Assembly: GCF_022539505.1 (NCBI RefSeq)
Contig: NC_061514.1
Span: forward strand, 338,627,090-338,691,089
Direction: 5' to 3'
DNA: 64,000 nucleotides
DNA from: Lolium rigidum
Lineage: Eukaryota > Streptophyta > Magnoliopsida > Poales > Poaceae
The translations under genes and the position numbers were made by a program. Shown one piece after another: positions 11,491 through 23,873 of this stretch. Under the pieces are notes generated by a model that saw nothing but the letters and a program-made list of their open reading frames with translations, was not told where the DNA came from and searched no databases. Every line of letters starts with the position of its first letter. Within the stretch, counting starts at the first letter, position 1.

Positions 11491-13264
11491 TGTAGGATAA
11501 CGTTGCATAGAAAACAAAAATTGTCCTACCGCAAACACGCAATCCAAGCCAAGATGCAATCTAGAAGACGGTAGCAACGAGGGGATTATCGAGTCTCACC
11601 CTTGAAGAGATTCCAAAGCCTACAAGATGAGGCTCTTGTTGCTGCGGTAGACGATCACTTGCCACTTGCGAAAGCGCGTAGAAGATCTTGATCACGGCGC
11701 CACGAACGGGCAGCACCTCCGTACTCGGTCACACATTCGGTTGTTGATGAAGACGACGTCCACCTCCCCGTTCCAGCGGGCAGCGGAAGTAGTAGCTTCT
11801 CTTGAATCCGACAGCACGACGGCGTGGTGTCGATGGCGGTGGAGAACTCCGGCGGAGCTTCGCTAAAGCACGCGGGAGCTATGGAGGAGAAGGGGGCGGC
11901 TAGGGTTTGGGAGGAGGTGGCCGGCCACTCAAGGGGGGCGGCCAGGTTGTGGTCTTGGGGTGGCCGGCCCCTCCCCTTGGCCCCTCATTATATAGGTGGA
12001 AGCCCCAAGTGTTGGACTACAAGTCTCCGAATAAGACCCGAACCCAAAACCTTCCATGTGATAGGGAAACCTACCTAAGGTGGGAATCCCACTTGAGGTG
12101 GGATTCCCCCCTTCCATGTGGGGGGTGGCCGGCCCCATAGAGGGAGTCCACTTGGGACTCCTCCCCTTATAGGGTTGGCCGGCCATGGAGGTGGAGTCCC
12201 TCCGGGACTCCACCTTCCTTGGTGGTTTCTTCCGGACTTTTCTAGAACCTTCTAGAACCTTCCATAGAACCTTCCGAATCATTTTCAAACACATAAAATG
12301 ACATCCTATATATGAATCTTATTCTCCGGACCATTCCGGAACTCCTCGTGATGTCCGGGATCTCATCCGGGACTCCGAACAAATATTCGAACTCCATTCC
12401 ATATTCAAGTTCTACCATTTCTACATCCAACTTTAAGTGTGTTACCCTACGGTTCGCGAACTATGCGGACATGGTTGAGTACTCACTCCGACCAATAACC
12501 AATAGCGGGATACGGGAGATCCATAATGGCTCCCACATATTCAACGATGACTTTAGTGATCGAATGAACCATTCACATACGATACCAATTCCCTTTGTCA
12601 CGCGATATTTTACTTGTCCGAGGTTTGATCATCGGTATCACACTATACCTTGTTCAACCTCGTCTCCTGACAAGTACTCTTTACTCGTACCGTGGTATGT
12701 GGTCTCTTATGAACTTATTCATATGCTTGCAAGACATTGGACGACATTCCACCGAGAGGGCCCAGAGTATATCTATCCGTCATCGGGATGGACAAATCCC
12801 ACTGTTGATCCATATGCCTCAACTCATACTTTCCGGATACTTAATCCCACCTTTATAACCACCCATTTACGTAGTGGCGTTTGATGTAATCAAAGTACCT
12901 TTTCGGTATAAGTGATTTATATGATCTCATGGTCATAAGGACTAGGTAACTATGTATCGAAAGCTTATAGCAAATAACTTAATGACGTGATCTTATGCTA
13001 CGCTTAATTGGGTGTGTCCATTACATCATTCATATAATGATATAACCTTGTTATTAATAACATCCAATGTTCATGATTATGAAACTAATCATCTATTAAT
13101 CAACAAGCTAGTTAAGAGGCTTACTAGGGACTCTTTGTTGTTTACATATCACACATGTATCAATGTTTCGGTTAATACAATTATAGCAGGGTATATAAAC
13201 ATTATCATAAACACAAAGATATATAATAACCATTTATTATTGCCTCTTGGGCATATCTCCAACA
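11491..13264 (-). repeat. 3' LTR of the copia element
   Basis: About 1774 bp. It contains GC-rich GGCCGGCC repeats (11915-12190), a run of TTCTAGAACC repeats (12239-12265) and a likely TATATAGG start region near 11990. ORFs at 11824, 11929 and 12312 lie in the LTR, recur in the other LTR and are not genes. Confidence 0.92.
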
Positions 13265-13279
13265 GTCTCCCACTTGCAC
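13265..13279 (-). other. Polypurine tract of the copia element
   Basis: Minus strand GTGCAAGTGGGAGAC immediately precedes the 3' LTR's TGTTGG. Confidence 0.8.
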
Positions 13280-16200
13280 TAGAGTCAATATTCTAGTTTA
13301 CATATGTAAAGATATAACACCTTGGCCTTCTGGTGCTTTATCATGTTTTGCACACGGGAGAGGTTTTAGTCAACGGTTCTGACACACTCAGAAACGTATG
13401 TATTTTGCAATTCATTTGCGTCTTCACGCATCACTCATTTTCCAAATGAGTCGGCATTAAATATGTTTGGTCTCTGGTGGAACCTTAATTCCGCTGATGC
13501 TGAAATATGTCACTAATATTGTCACACACAATATAGCTTCAAAGTTCTGACACTATCGGAACTACACCAAGTTCTCAAAGAACTTCTTGACTCAACATCC
13601 TCAATCATTGTCAAAACAATGACATGCTCTGCCTTCTTTTGTAGAATCCGTCACAATATTTAGAACTCTTCTAAATCTAGCATTGTGCTACCTTTTAAAC
13701 AACACTTAGCCTAATTGAGATTTGAAATTTATTTTTATATGTGACCAAACTAATATCGGTGCAACACTTTACAGCGATTTGTTTGTCATTACCCTATACA
13801 AAAATATATTTATATATCCTTGATTCTTCTAAAGTACTCAAGGATATTCTTACTGTCGTCCAATGATCATCACATGAATCATTCGGTATATGCTCATAAC
13901 ACTTTAGAGCACGGGACATCCGATTATGTACATATTATACGTGATCCATAATCACTCATGTGTTTTAACTCATTGAGTGTCAGATACACTCAAGTCTTGT
14001 TAAAATTTCACATGACAAGAACATTTTCTTAATATTTCTATATTGAACTACTTCAATATCCTTTCTATGTACTTTGACTTAAACTTATTATGTGTTTCAA
14101 TCTATCTTCATAGATCTTGACACTAAATATGTTTCAGTTCATATTCTTTCATTGAAGTTAATTCTCAATGAAACCTTTTATAATCAAGTATATAATTACA
14201 TCATTTATATCCAACTATATGTCATCTACATAAAGTATTATAAATATGTCTCAGCGCTCCCACTTAATTTCTTGAAAATGCAAGAATCTTCATCGTTTCT
14301 GATAAAATCAAAAACTCTTTGACTATTTCATCCGGTGAAGATTCTAACTCCGCGATACTCACTTCATCCAATTGAAGTTCGTATACCTATCTAGTATTCT
14401 ACGGACTAGCAAAACAATTGGTTGTATCTTGTATACACCTTTAATACACACTTCTGTTAAGTAATGTATTTTGCCATCCCACTATCATATCTGATGAAAG
14501 AAATATGTAGCGATTACTAGAATAATCCATATAGACTATAAGCATTGCTACGGAAGATCTAATCTTATCGTAGTCAACTCTTTGAACTTTGTCGTAAACA
14601 ACTTTTCGACAAGTCGAGCTTATTCAAGGATATTCCATCCAAGTTCATCAATTTCATAGATCCATTTACTTTCAAAAAATATTCATCTATCTTGGATTTC
14701 ATGGCGTATAGCCATTTTAACGGAGTCAGGGCCCATCATAACTTCTTTGTTTGTAGTTGGTTTATCATTGTTCAAAAAACAATCCTTCATTCACAAATCA
14801 TTTATTTGATCACAAAGTAAACTAAACCTACAAGGTTCAATAGGTACTTCGATCTCCATGACTAAAACACTTTGTAGTCATGGGAGTCATGATTGTCGTA
14901 GCCGCTACCGGAACCTATTTCCGATGCTGCGCTACTCTGATCATTATGCTCAGGTTCATAAACCTTATCAAGTTCTATTGTCCTCCCACTAAAATACTTC
15001 GCTAGAAAACAATTTCTTGGAAATAAGCAAGTAATATTAACAAACACTTTTGTCTTTTACTTCATAGTGGAAAGAATTCCCAATCAATTCTCTGGGATAA
15101 CCAACAAAGACATTCATCCGATTTTGGTTGTAAACTCATTTACTTATGCTATGCATACCAAAATTTAAGAAAGGACTATTAGGGTTCATACCCATGCCAT
15201 AACTCGTATGGTGTCATTTCAATGGATCATGATGATCCTCTATTTAGTGTAAAAGCGGTAGTCTCTAAAGCATAATCCACAAAAATTATAATGGCGTCAT
15301 TTTATATTATCTCATCATTAATCCAACAAGGTTTGGATACATCTCTTGGATACTCTATCATCATTATGATAATCCAAGAAATGTGAGTTGTAGAACAATT
15401 TCATAACTCTCTTAGATGTTTTGCTAAAACTCGTAATTCAAATATTTCCACTATAATCCAATCATAGATATTTGACTTTTCTATTACGATGATTTCCACT
15501 TCATGCTGAAATTTATTTGAATCCATTCAAATGTTTCAAACTTCTTCCGTATCGAATATATCCACATATATACTCAATTCATTGTTGGAAGTTTTCATGA
15601 AGTAGAAGAATCTCCCGCACACAACTATGCCCAGTGAACCACATACATCATCATGTATATTTTCACTAAGTTAGTTGCCCGTTTCAACTCTTGGCCTATG
15701 AACGGTATTTTAGTCATTCTCTTTAGAAAAGATTTGCAAGCGCCAAACGATTCAAAAATCAAATGACTCCAAAAATCCATTTGCATGGAGTTCCTTCATG
15801 CGTTCCTCTCTAACATGACCTAAATGGCGGTTCCACAAATAAGTGGAATTCAAATCATTTGCCTTATGGCATTTTAGCGTCAGTGTTATGTATGTGTGTT
15901 TCACCATTAAGATTTATAATAACTTATCCATCGTATATGGAGTAATGTCATAATTTGAACAACTCATTGTTTTCATTTGACTAGAGCAAAATAACAATTA
16001 TTAAGTTCTTTATTATAAATTCTAAGGGCTAGGTATAATGCCAACGACAAACATAATAACACTTTATTATGTTCCAGACGTGCATTATTACCATATTCTT
16101 TATAAGTCACTTAGGCCATTGTATTCTTGTATTGCGTTGTATTGTATGACATCTCATACCAACCAATCTGGTACAAATACCCAAGAATTTCATTGTGTGA

Positions 16201-17200
16201 CAAAACAAGGAATACATCCATAACATGTATATCATGTATATACACACGAGCTAGACTTTCTAGTCTTTTCTTTTCTTTCTATACTGCCAAAATATCTTTT
16301 ATAGTTTCTCTTTTAGCTTTCCTCATTATTCAGAAAAACACTTCAACATCATAGACTTCTAGATTTGTTGGTCAAATACCAATAACCTTGAGGTTCTTAC
16401 TTTGAAGTTGATCATCATATGAAAAGTGTTCATGATTTCACTATTAGTAACTTTGTAATATGATGAACAATTTCACTCATAATTTTATCATATCATGATG
16501 ACTTTCCGAGACCATGTCTGTACATACTAGGCTCGTAAAGTTTAACCTTAGTATTCGTATGTGCAAATCTGGCTTGCACCCGTTGTATGCACTCGTGGAA
16601 TCTATGACACCCGATCATCACGAGATGCTTCGAAACGACGAGTCTCAGCAACGGTGCATACTAAGGACGATTACTTCATGGATATGCGAATATTGTTAGT
16701 GCCCCAATAGTTGGAGGATTGGGACGCCTGGCGTCTTCAACCTTCGTACATTCCCATAAAACTTATGAGTTTATGTACTCTCACCAAATTATATTCTATC
16801 ACCTTGCAATAAGGTCTTAGATATCACATATATCTCATACCTCGCTTATTTCGAAAACAAAATTTCCAGCTCCTTACTTTAATTTCAAACGGATTTGAAC
16901 TTCAAGTTTCATGGAGACAAGATGATTTTAAGTACTAATTGAAACCATTGTTCTTTGAATCAACAATGTGAGGTTTACTAAAAGTTTGCAATAGGACTTA
17001 AACATTTCTTGATTCTTTAACAATACGGTACCAGTCCGTAAAGTTTATTTTCAGATTTTAACAGTATTTCTATCTCAATAACAAGACTAGCGCTTGGTAG
17101 GAAAAACGGATGCCAATACTACAAATTAATTCAAAATACTACTCAGACTATGTTTATGATAATTGGTTCATGTTTTAATCTAATTACTAATGAACTCCCA
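13280..17200 (-). pseudogene. Decayed copia pol (reverse transcriptase, RNase H and upstream remnants)
   Basis: No long ORF survives. On the minus strand the reverse transcriptase core is recognisable as FIILYVDDI (YVDD at 14221-14232), followed at once by an in-frame stop. Further downstream, around 13840-13870, NILEYFRRIKDI matches the copia RT/RNase H linker, and LTK-like residues near 13340 mark the end of RNase H. Upstream sequence to about 17200 fits decayed integrase and gag by position only. The left and right limits are approximate. Confidence 0.7.
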
Positions 17201-17517
17201 CTTAATACAACATCCCTCATAGTTGTTAAGTGGTACACGATCCAGATCGACTACACCAAAACCGATCATCACGTGAGATGATGTAGCTTCAATGGTGAAC
17301 ATCAACATGTTGATCATATCATCCATATGACTCGTGTTCAACCTTTCGGTTTCCGTTGTCCCGAGGCCATGTCTGTACATGCTAGGCTCGTCAAGCAAAC
17401 CCAAGTATTCCGCGTGTGCAACATGGCTTACACCCGTTGTATGTGAACGTTGAGTCTATCACATCCGATCATCACGAGATGCTTCGAAACGACGAACTAT
17501 ATCAACGGTGCATACGA
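16497..17517 (-). repeat. Direct repeat pair inside the copia internal region (16497-16660 and 17350-17517)
   Basis: Two copies of about 160 bp, 850 bp apart, share the stretches GACCATGTCTGTACAT, TGCACCCGTTGTATG-like text and CGATCATCACGAGATGCTTC. They lie near the 5' (leader/gag) end of the element. The copies are diverged (many substitutions), so this is not an assembly echo. Confidence 0.7.
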
Positions 17518-18285
17518 GGAGAACACTTTATTATCTTGATATTAATGTGAGGGATCATCTTATAATGCTACCGTCGCGATCTAAGCAAAATAAGATGCAT
17601 AAAGGATTAACATCACATGCAATTCATATGTGATATGATATGGCCCTTTAGTCTTTGCGCCTTCGATCTTCATCTCCAAAGCACGGACATGATCTCCATC
17701 ATCAACGAGCATGATCTCCATCATCGTCGGCGTAGCGTCAAGGTCCATGGCGCCGTCTTCATGGTTGTTCACCTCATGTAGCAACTATTACAACTACTTT
17801 GAAATACTACTCAACATGAAATTTAAAGACAACCACAAGGCTCCTGCCGGTTGCCACAATACAATAATGATCATCTCATACATATTCATCATCACATCAT
17901 GGCCATATCACATCACCAAACCCTGCAAAAACAAGTTAGACGTCTCTAATTTGGTTTGCATATTTTACGTGGTTTAGGGTTTATGAGTGAGATCTAATCT
18001 ACCTACGAACATGAACCACAACGGTGATACTAGTGTTGTCAATAGAAAAGTAAATTGAATCTTCACTATAGTAGGAGAGACAGACACCCGCAAAGCCACT
18101 TATGCAATACAAGTTGCATGTCAAGCGTGGAGCAAATCTCATGAACGCGGTCATGTAAAGTTAGCCCGAGCCGCTTCATCCCACTATGCCACAAAGATGC
18201 AAAGTACTCAAGCTAAAGACAACATAAGCATCAACGCCCACAAAACCATTGTGTTCTACTCGTGCAACCATCTATGCATAGACAC

Positions 18286-18298
18286 GGCTCTGATACCA
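18286..18298 (-). other. Primer binding site of the copia element
   Basis: Minus strand TGGTATCAGAGCC, one base after the LTR end, complementary to the 3' end of initiator tRNA-Met as is usual for copia elements. Confidence 0.9.
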
Positions 18299-18299
18299 C

Positions 18300-20071
18300 T
18301 GTAGGATAACGTTGCATAGAAAACAAAAAAATTTCCTACCGCAAACACGCAATCCAAGCCAAGATGCAATCTAGAAGACGGTAGCAACGAGGGGATTATC
18401 GAGTCTCACCCTTGAAGAGATTCCAAAGCCTACAAGATGAGGCTCTTGTTGCTGCGGTAGACGATCACTTGCCGCTTGCAAAGCGCGTAGAAGATCTTGA
18501 TCACGGCGCCACGAACGGGCAGCACCTCCGTACTCGGTCACACGTTCGGTTGTTGATGAAGACGACGTCCACATCTCCGTTCCAGCGGGCAGCGGAAGTA
18601 GTAGCTCCTCTTGAATCCGACAGCACGACGGCGTGGTGTCGGTGGCGGTGGAGAACTCCGGCGGAGCTTCGCTAAAGCACGCGGGAGCTATGGAGGAGAA
18701 GGGGGCCGCTAGGGTTTGGGAGGGGGTGGCCGGCCACTCAAGGGGGGCGGCCAGGTTGTGGTCTTGGGGTGGCCGGCCCCCTCCCCTTGTCCCCTCATTA
18801 TATAGGTGGAAGCCCCAAGTGTTGGACTACAAGTCTCCGAATAAGACCTGAACCCAAAACCTTCCATGTGATAGGGAAACCTACCTAAGGTGGGAATCCC
18901 ACTTGAGGTGGGATTCCCCCCTTCCATGTGGGGGGGTGGCCGGCCCCATAGGGGGAGTCCACTTGGGACTCCTCCCCTTCTAGGGTTGGCCGGCCATGGA
19001 GGTGGAGTCCCTCCGGGACTCCACCTTCCTTGGTGGTTTCTTCCGGACTTTTCTAGAACCTTCTAGAACCTTCCATAGAACCTTCCGAATCATTTTCAAA
19101 CACATAAAATGACATCCTATATATGAATCTTATTCTCCGGACCATTCGGAACTCCTCGTGATGTCCGGGATCTCATCCGGGACTCCGAACAAATATTCGA
19201 ACTCCATTCCATATTCAAGTTCTACCATTTCTACATCCAACTTTAAGTGTGTCACCCTACGGTTCGCGAACTATGCGGACATGGTTGAGTACTCACTCCG
19301 ACCAATAACCAATAGCGGGATCTGGAGATCCATAATGGCTCCCACATATTCAACGATGACTTTAGTGATCGAATGAACCATTCACATACGATACCAATTC
19401 CCTTTGTCACGCGATATTTTACTTGTCCGAGGTTTGATCATCGGTATCACACTATACCTTGTTCAACCTCGTCTCTGACAAGTACTCTTTACTCGTACCG
19501 TGGTATGTGGTCTCTTATGAACTTATTCATATGCTTGCAAGACATTGGACGACATTCCACCGAGAGGGCCAGAGTATATCTATCCGTCATCGGGATGGAC
19601 AAATCCCACTGTTGATCCATATGCCTCAACTCATACTTTCCGTATACTTAATCCCACCTTTATAACCACCCATTTACGCAGTGGCGTTTGATGTAATCAA
19701 AGTACCTTTCCGGTATAAGTGATTTATATGATCTCATGGTCATAAGGACTAGGTAACTATGTATCGAAAGCTTATAGCAAATAACTTAATGACGTGATCT
19801 TATGCTACGCTTAATTGGGTGTGTCCATTACATCATTCATATAATGATATAACCTTGTTATTAATAACATCCAATGTTCATGATTATGAAACTAATCATC
19901 TATTAATCAACAAGCTAGTTAAGAGGCTTACTAGGGACTCTTTGTTGTTTACATATCACACATGTATCAATGTTTCGGTTAATACAATTATAGCATGGTA
20001 TATAAACATTATCATAAACACAAAGATATATAATAACCATTTATTATTGCCTCTTGGGCATATCTCCAACA
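18300..20071 (-). repeat. 5' LTR of the copia element
   Basis: About 1772 bp, near-identical to 11491-13264. Visible differences include ATTGTCC versus AATTTCC near the terminal end, and single-base changes such as ATAGCAGGG/ATAGCATGG. Confidence 0.92.
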
Positions 20072-20086
20072 GCCAGAAAACAGTCT

Positions 20087-21676
20087 TGATGCGCGTGATG
20101 CACACGTCCGTTGGGAACCCCAAGAGGAAGGTTTGATGCGCACAGCAGCAAGTTTTCCCTCAGAAAGAAACCAAGGTTATCGAACCAGTAGGAGTCAAGG
20201 AAGCACGTGAAGGTTGTTGGTGAAGGAATATAGTGTGGCGCAACACCAGTGAAACCGGCGCCAACGTGGAACCTGCACAACACAATCAAGATACTTTGCC
20301 CCAACGTAACAGTGAGGTTGTCAATCTCACCGGCTTGCTGAAAACAAAGGATTAAACGTATTGTGTGGAAGATGATGTTTGTTTGCAAAGAACAGTAGAG
20401 AACAATGATTGCAGTAGATTGTATTCAGATGTAAAAGAATGGACCGGGGTCCATAGTTCACTAGTGGTGTCTCTCCAATAAGATAAATAACATGTTGGGT
20501 GAACAAATTACAGGCGGGCAATTGACAAATAAAGATTCATTATGTATCATGATGATTACTATGAGATTTAAACAGGGCATGACGACAAAGAACATAGACC
20601 GCTATCCAGCATGCATCTATGCCTAAATAGTCCACCTTCAGGTTAGCATCCGCACCCCTTCCAGTATTAAGTTGCAAACAACAGACAATTGCATTAAGTA
20701 TGGTGCGTAATGTAATCAACACAAATATCCTTAGACAAAGCATTGATGTTTTATCCCTAGTAGAAACAAAGCACATCCACAACCTTAGAACTTTCACATC
20801 ACTGTCCTGCATTCAATGGAGGCATGAACCCACTATCGAGCATAAATACTCCATCTTGGAGTTACAAGTATCAACTTGGCCAGAGCCTCTACTAGCAACG
20901 GAGAGCATGCAAGAACATAAACAACACATATATGATAGATTGATAATCAACTTGACATAATATTCTATATTCATCGGATCCCGCCAAACACAACATGTAT
21001 CATTACAAATAGATGATCTTGATCATGTTAGGCAGCTCACAAGATCTAAACATGATAGCACAAGAGGAGAAGACAACCAACTAGCTACTGCTATGGACCC
21101 ATAGTCCAAGGATGAACTACTCACGCATCAATCCGGAGGCGGGCCTGATGATGTAGAGCCCTCCGGTGATGATTCCCCTCTCCGGCAGGGTGCTGGAGGC
21201 GATCTCCTGAATCCCCCAAGATGGGATTGGCGACGGCGGCGTCTCTGGAAGGTTTTCCGTATCGTGGCTCTCGGTACAGGGGTATTCGCGATGAAGGCTA
21301 TAAGTAGGCGGAAGGGTAGGTCAGGAGGCGGCACGAGGGGCCCACACAATAGGGCGGCGCGGGCCCCCCCTAGGCCGCGCGGCCGTATGGTGGCGGCGCC
21401 TCGTCGCCCCACTTTGTTATCCCTTCGGTCTTCCGGAAGCTTCGTCGAAAAATAAGACCCTGGGCGTTGATTTCGTCCAATTCCGAGAATATTTCCTTTG
21501 TAGGATTTCTGAAACCAAAAACAGCGAGAAAACGACAAGCGGCGCTTCGGCATCTTGTTAATAGGTTAGTGCCGGAAAATGCATAATAATGATGTAAAGT
21601 ATGTATAAAACATGTGAGTATTATAATAAAAGTAGCATGGAACATAAGAAATTATAGATACGTTTGAGACGTATCA
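20087..21676 (-). repeat. 5' LTR of element B
   Basis: About 1590 bp, TGATACGTCTCAAACG at 21676 to ...GCGCATCA at 20087. Complete, with the family GC-rich inverted block at about 21320-21400. The ten bases 20077-20086 are the rest of B's leader split off by the copia insertion. Confidence 0.88.
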
Positions 21677-22745
21677 GGAAACAACTTGGACTTCCGTAGC
21701 TTCAGGAACCTATTCTTGCAAAAATGTACCTAGACCATATCACCAGGCTTGAACAACATCTCCTTGCGCTTCTTGTTCATCCTTGCAACATTGCTCTTGC
21801 CTTTCTTCTCTATCAATTCTTTAGTCTTCACATGAATCTTTTGCACAAAATCTTCCCTCTTTGATGCCTCCATATTGACTCTCTCATGTATTGGTAGGGG
21901 CAACAAATCAAGTGGAGTAATGGGTTTGAAACCATACACCACCTCAAACGTACACATCTCTGTGGTAGAATGTACCGCCCTGTTGTAAGCAAACACTCCA
22001 CATGCCGCAAACAATCTTTCCACTCCTTGAGGTTCTTCTTGATCATGGATCTCAACAATTGTGACAATGTTCTATTCACCACCTCAGTTTGACCATCAGT
22101 TTGAGGATGACAAGTAGTACTGAAAAGTAGCTTTGTCCCCAGCTTTCCCAAAGTGTCTTCCAGAAGTAGCTCATAAACTTCACGTCACGATCAGAAACAA
22201 TAGTCTTCGGGACTCCATGTAGACGTACAATCTCCCTGAAAAACAGGTTAGCAATATGTGACACATCATCGTTCTTATGGCAGGCAATAAAGTATGACAT
22301 CTTAGAGAATCTATCCACTACCACAAATATAGAATCATGGCCTCTTTTAGTACGCGGAAAATCCAACACAAAATCCATACTAATGTCTTCCCATGGTGTA
22401 GTAGGTGTCGGTAAAGGAGTATACAAACCGTGAGGCTTCAGCTTGGACTTGGACTTGTTGCAAGTAATGCATCTCTTCACATATCTTTCCACATTCCACC
22501 TCATCTTTGGCCAATAAAAGTGATCAATGAGCATGAGTAGCGTCTTCTCACGCCCAAAGTGACCCATCAAACCTCCAGCATGAGATTCCTGCAATAAGAG
22601 CAAACGCACAGACGATTCTGAAACACATAGTTTGTTAGCTCTAAACAAGAACCCATCATGTATGTGATATTTCTCCCATGCTTTACCAATAGCACACAAG
22701 CGATATGGTTCAACGAAGTCATGATCAGTGGCATACAAATCACGT
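21677..22745 (-). pseudogene. Tekay-like (chromovirus) gypsy integrase, frameshifted and truncated (element F)
   Basis: Minus strand 22738 to 22076 gives a zinc-binding HHCC region (HAGGLMGHF ... CITCNK), then GLYTPLPTP, and an rve core with Asp residues in SMDFVLDFP and SDRDVKF. A frameshift moves to 22151-21828 ([15 protein letters not shown], with the third catalytic residue Glu), and another to 22023-21730 ([14 protein letters not shown] ... FKPGDMV), ending at a TAG where the family usually has Trp. Element B truncates it at 21677 within the C-terminal region. Its upstream side is joined to a gag start (22786-22908), meaning protease and reverse transcriptase were deleted. Confidence 0.85.
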
Positions 22746-22908
22746 AGTACTTCTGGGAGATCTCTTGAACAGTCCCCCTAAGTTCATCGTTCTGAGTGCG
22801 GAATTCACGTCATATCTCATTACGAAGAGCTTCATACTCCCTCCATGTCATCACATCAGCGGAATCCTTGTTTTTATGGTTAACAATTTTCTCATCACTC
22901 GAAGACAT
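22746..22908 (-). pseudogene. gag N-terminal fragment of element F
   Basis: ATG at 22908 opens MSSSDEKIVNHKNKDSADVM-type sequence followed by WREYEALRNEI, a stop codon, then [14 protein letters not shown]. It resembles the gag start of wheat Tekay-like elements. It runs straight into integrase text at about 22745, so a deletion of several kilobases joins gag to integrase. Confidence 0.65.
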
Positions 22909-23855
22909 GGTTAGTAGGTTAGTGCACTAAATCAAAAATATATGGTGGTACTCTCACAACTCACTCAAAACTGATAAGAAAAGGAAATTTTACCGCTCCA
23001 AAGTGAATTAGTGTTGCTTACCACTTGTAGTAACAACTAGTGCACGGATGTAGCCAAGCCAATATCAAGGGTATAAGAACAAATCACACCGCAAAGCGGG
23101 ATATATGTGGGGCTGTAGGTAGGCTACCTATTTGCACCAATAACAAGTTCTAGCGCTGACCGTAGACAACCAATGATAATCACACAAGGCGATAAATGTG
23201 GCAATGCAACTATATGGAGGAATAGGTTGCAATGCACTCGAGAGACACTAGCAAAGCTCAACGAAACAGGCACAAGATTGCTCAACTACAGGTGCAGAAA
23301 AGTAAACTAGACCTTCACTTGATCTTACTAGCACTTCATTTTTTTCACTCTTTTTTTTGAATCACTTTTTCTTTTTCTCTATTTCGCATGGTTAATGTAG
23401 CTACAGTAAAATTGCAAACCCAACAGAATTTTTTTTTCACTTTTTTTTTTTTGATTTTACGACTCTTCTCCTTGTAACAGTGTCAACAGAAATTGCAAAG
23501 CACCGAAAACCTAATGAGCAGCCTGTCGAGCGGTAAAACTAGTCTCTTCTGGGAAAGTTCCTAGTCACTTATTTCGAAAGGCTGTGTCTATGGTTGGGAA
23601 CAAGCACATTGTACGCTATCTGGACTCAGAGTAACAAAAACTGAAACTAGATGATAGCGGAAACACAAACCCTAAAAATACTAGATGGATGAAAAACATA
23701 CACAAAAACTACTATGAAAAGCAACTAAAACTCGAAATTAGTGCAATCTAAAGGCTATGGCAACCCTAACCCTAATATTTTTAGCCTTTTCTGGATAGGA
23801 AAATACTCACAACTCAACTATGGGGTGGATTGTGGATGGCTTGCCGAGGAAACAC
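22909..23855 (-). other. Leader (5' UTR) of element F
   Basis: Between the gag ATG and the primer binding site. It has long T-rich runs on the plus strand at 23338-23455. No coding region is supported. Confidence 0.5.
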
Positions 23856-23870
23856 GAAAATCTGATACCA
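23856..23870 (-). other. Primer binding site of element F
   Basis: Minus strand TGGTATCAGATTTTC follows three bases after an LTR end (...CCCTTATCA). Matches initiator tRNA-Met over its first ten bases. Confidence 0.6.
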
Positions 23871-23873
23871 AGA

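Larger units (their letters stand above)
11491..20071 (-). mobile_element. Complete copia-type LTR retrotransposon (BARE/WIS/Angela-like), degraded coding region
   Basis: Both LTRs are present (11491-13264 and 18300-20071), each starting TGTTGGAGATATGCCC and ending CGTTATCCTACA on the minus strand. The 5-bp target duplication GCCAG flanks it at 11486-11490 and 20072-20076. A primer binding site TGGTATCAGAGCC (18286-18298) and a polypurine tract (13265-13279) fall in the correct places. The internal region is about 5.0 kb. Order and the YVDD motif mark it as Ty1/copia. About two dozen differences between LTRs by eye suggest a fairly recent insertion, in contrast to its heavily broken pol. Confidence 0.93.
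7121..21676 (-). mobile_element. Element B: Athila-type retrotransposon with nested copia insertion
   Basis: Minus strand order: 5' LTR 20087-21676, copia insertion 11491-20071, primer binding site 11472-11489, gag-like ORF 10514-11242, 3' region 7914-10513, then the 5' half of the 3' LTR (7121-7913), truncated by fragment C. Removing the copia element and one GCCAG rejoins the PBS to the LTR end. Right flank 21677 onward is a Tekay-like integrase, so B landed in that older element. Its gag body differs from A and D although leader, ATG position and 3' region are shared. Confidence 0.85.

Noticed and set aside
11824..12884. ORFs of 84-190 codons at 11824-12884 and their twins at 18633-19665
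   Set aside because: Entirely within the two copia LTRs and frameshifted between them, so not genes.
18286..18298. Possible tRNA-Met gene
   Set aside because: Only the 3' complementary stretch exists, at an LTR edge; it is a primer binding site and not a tRNA gene.
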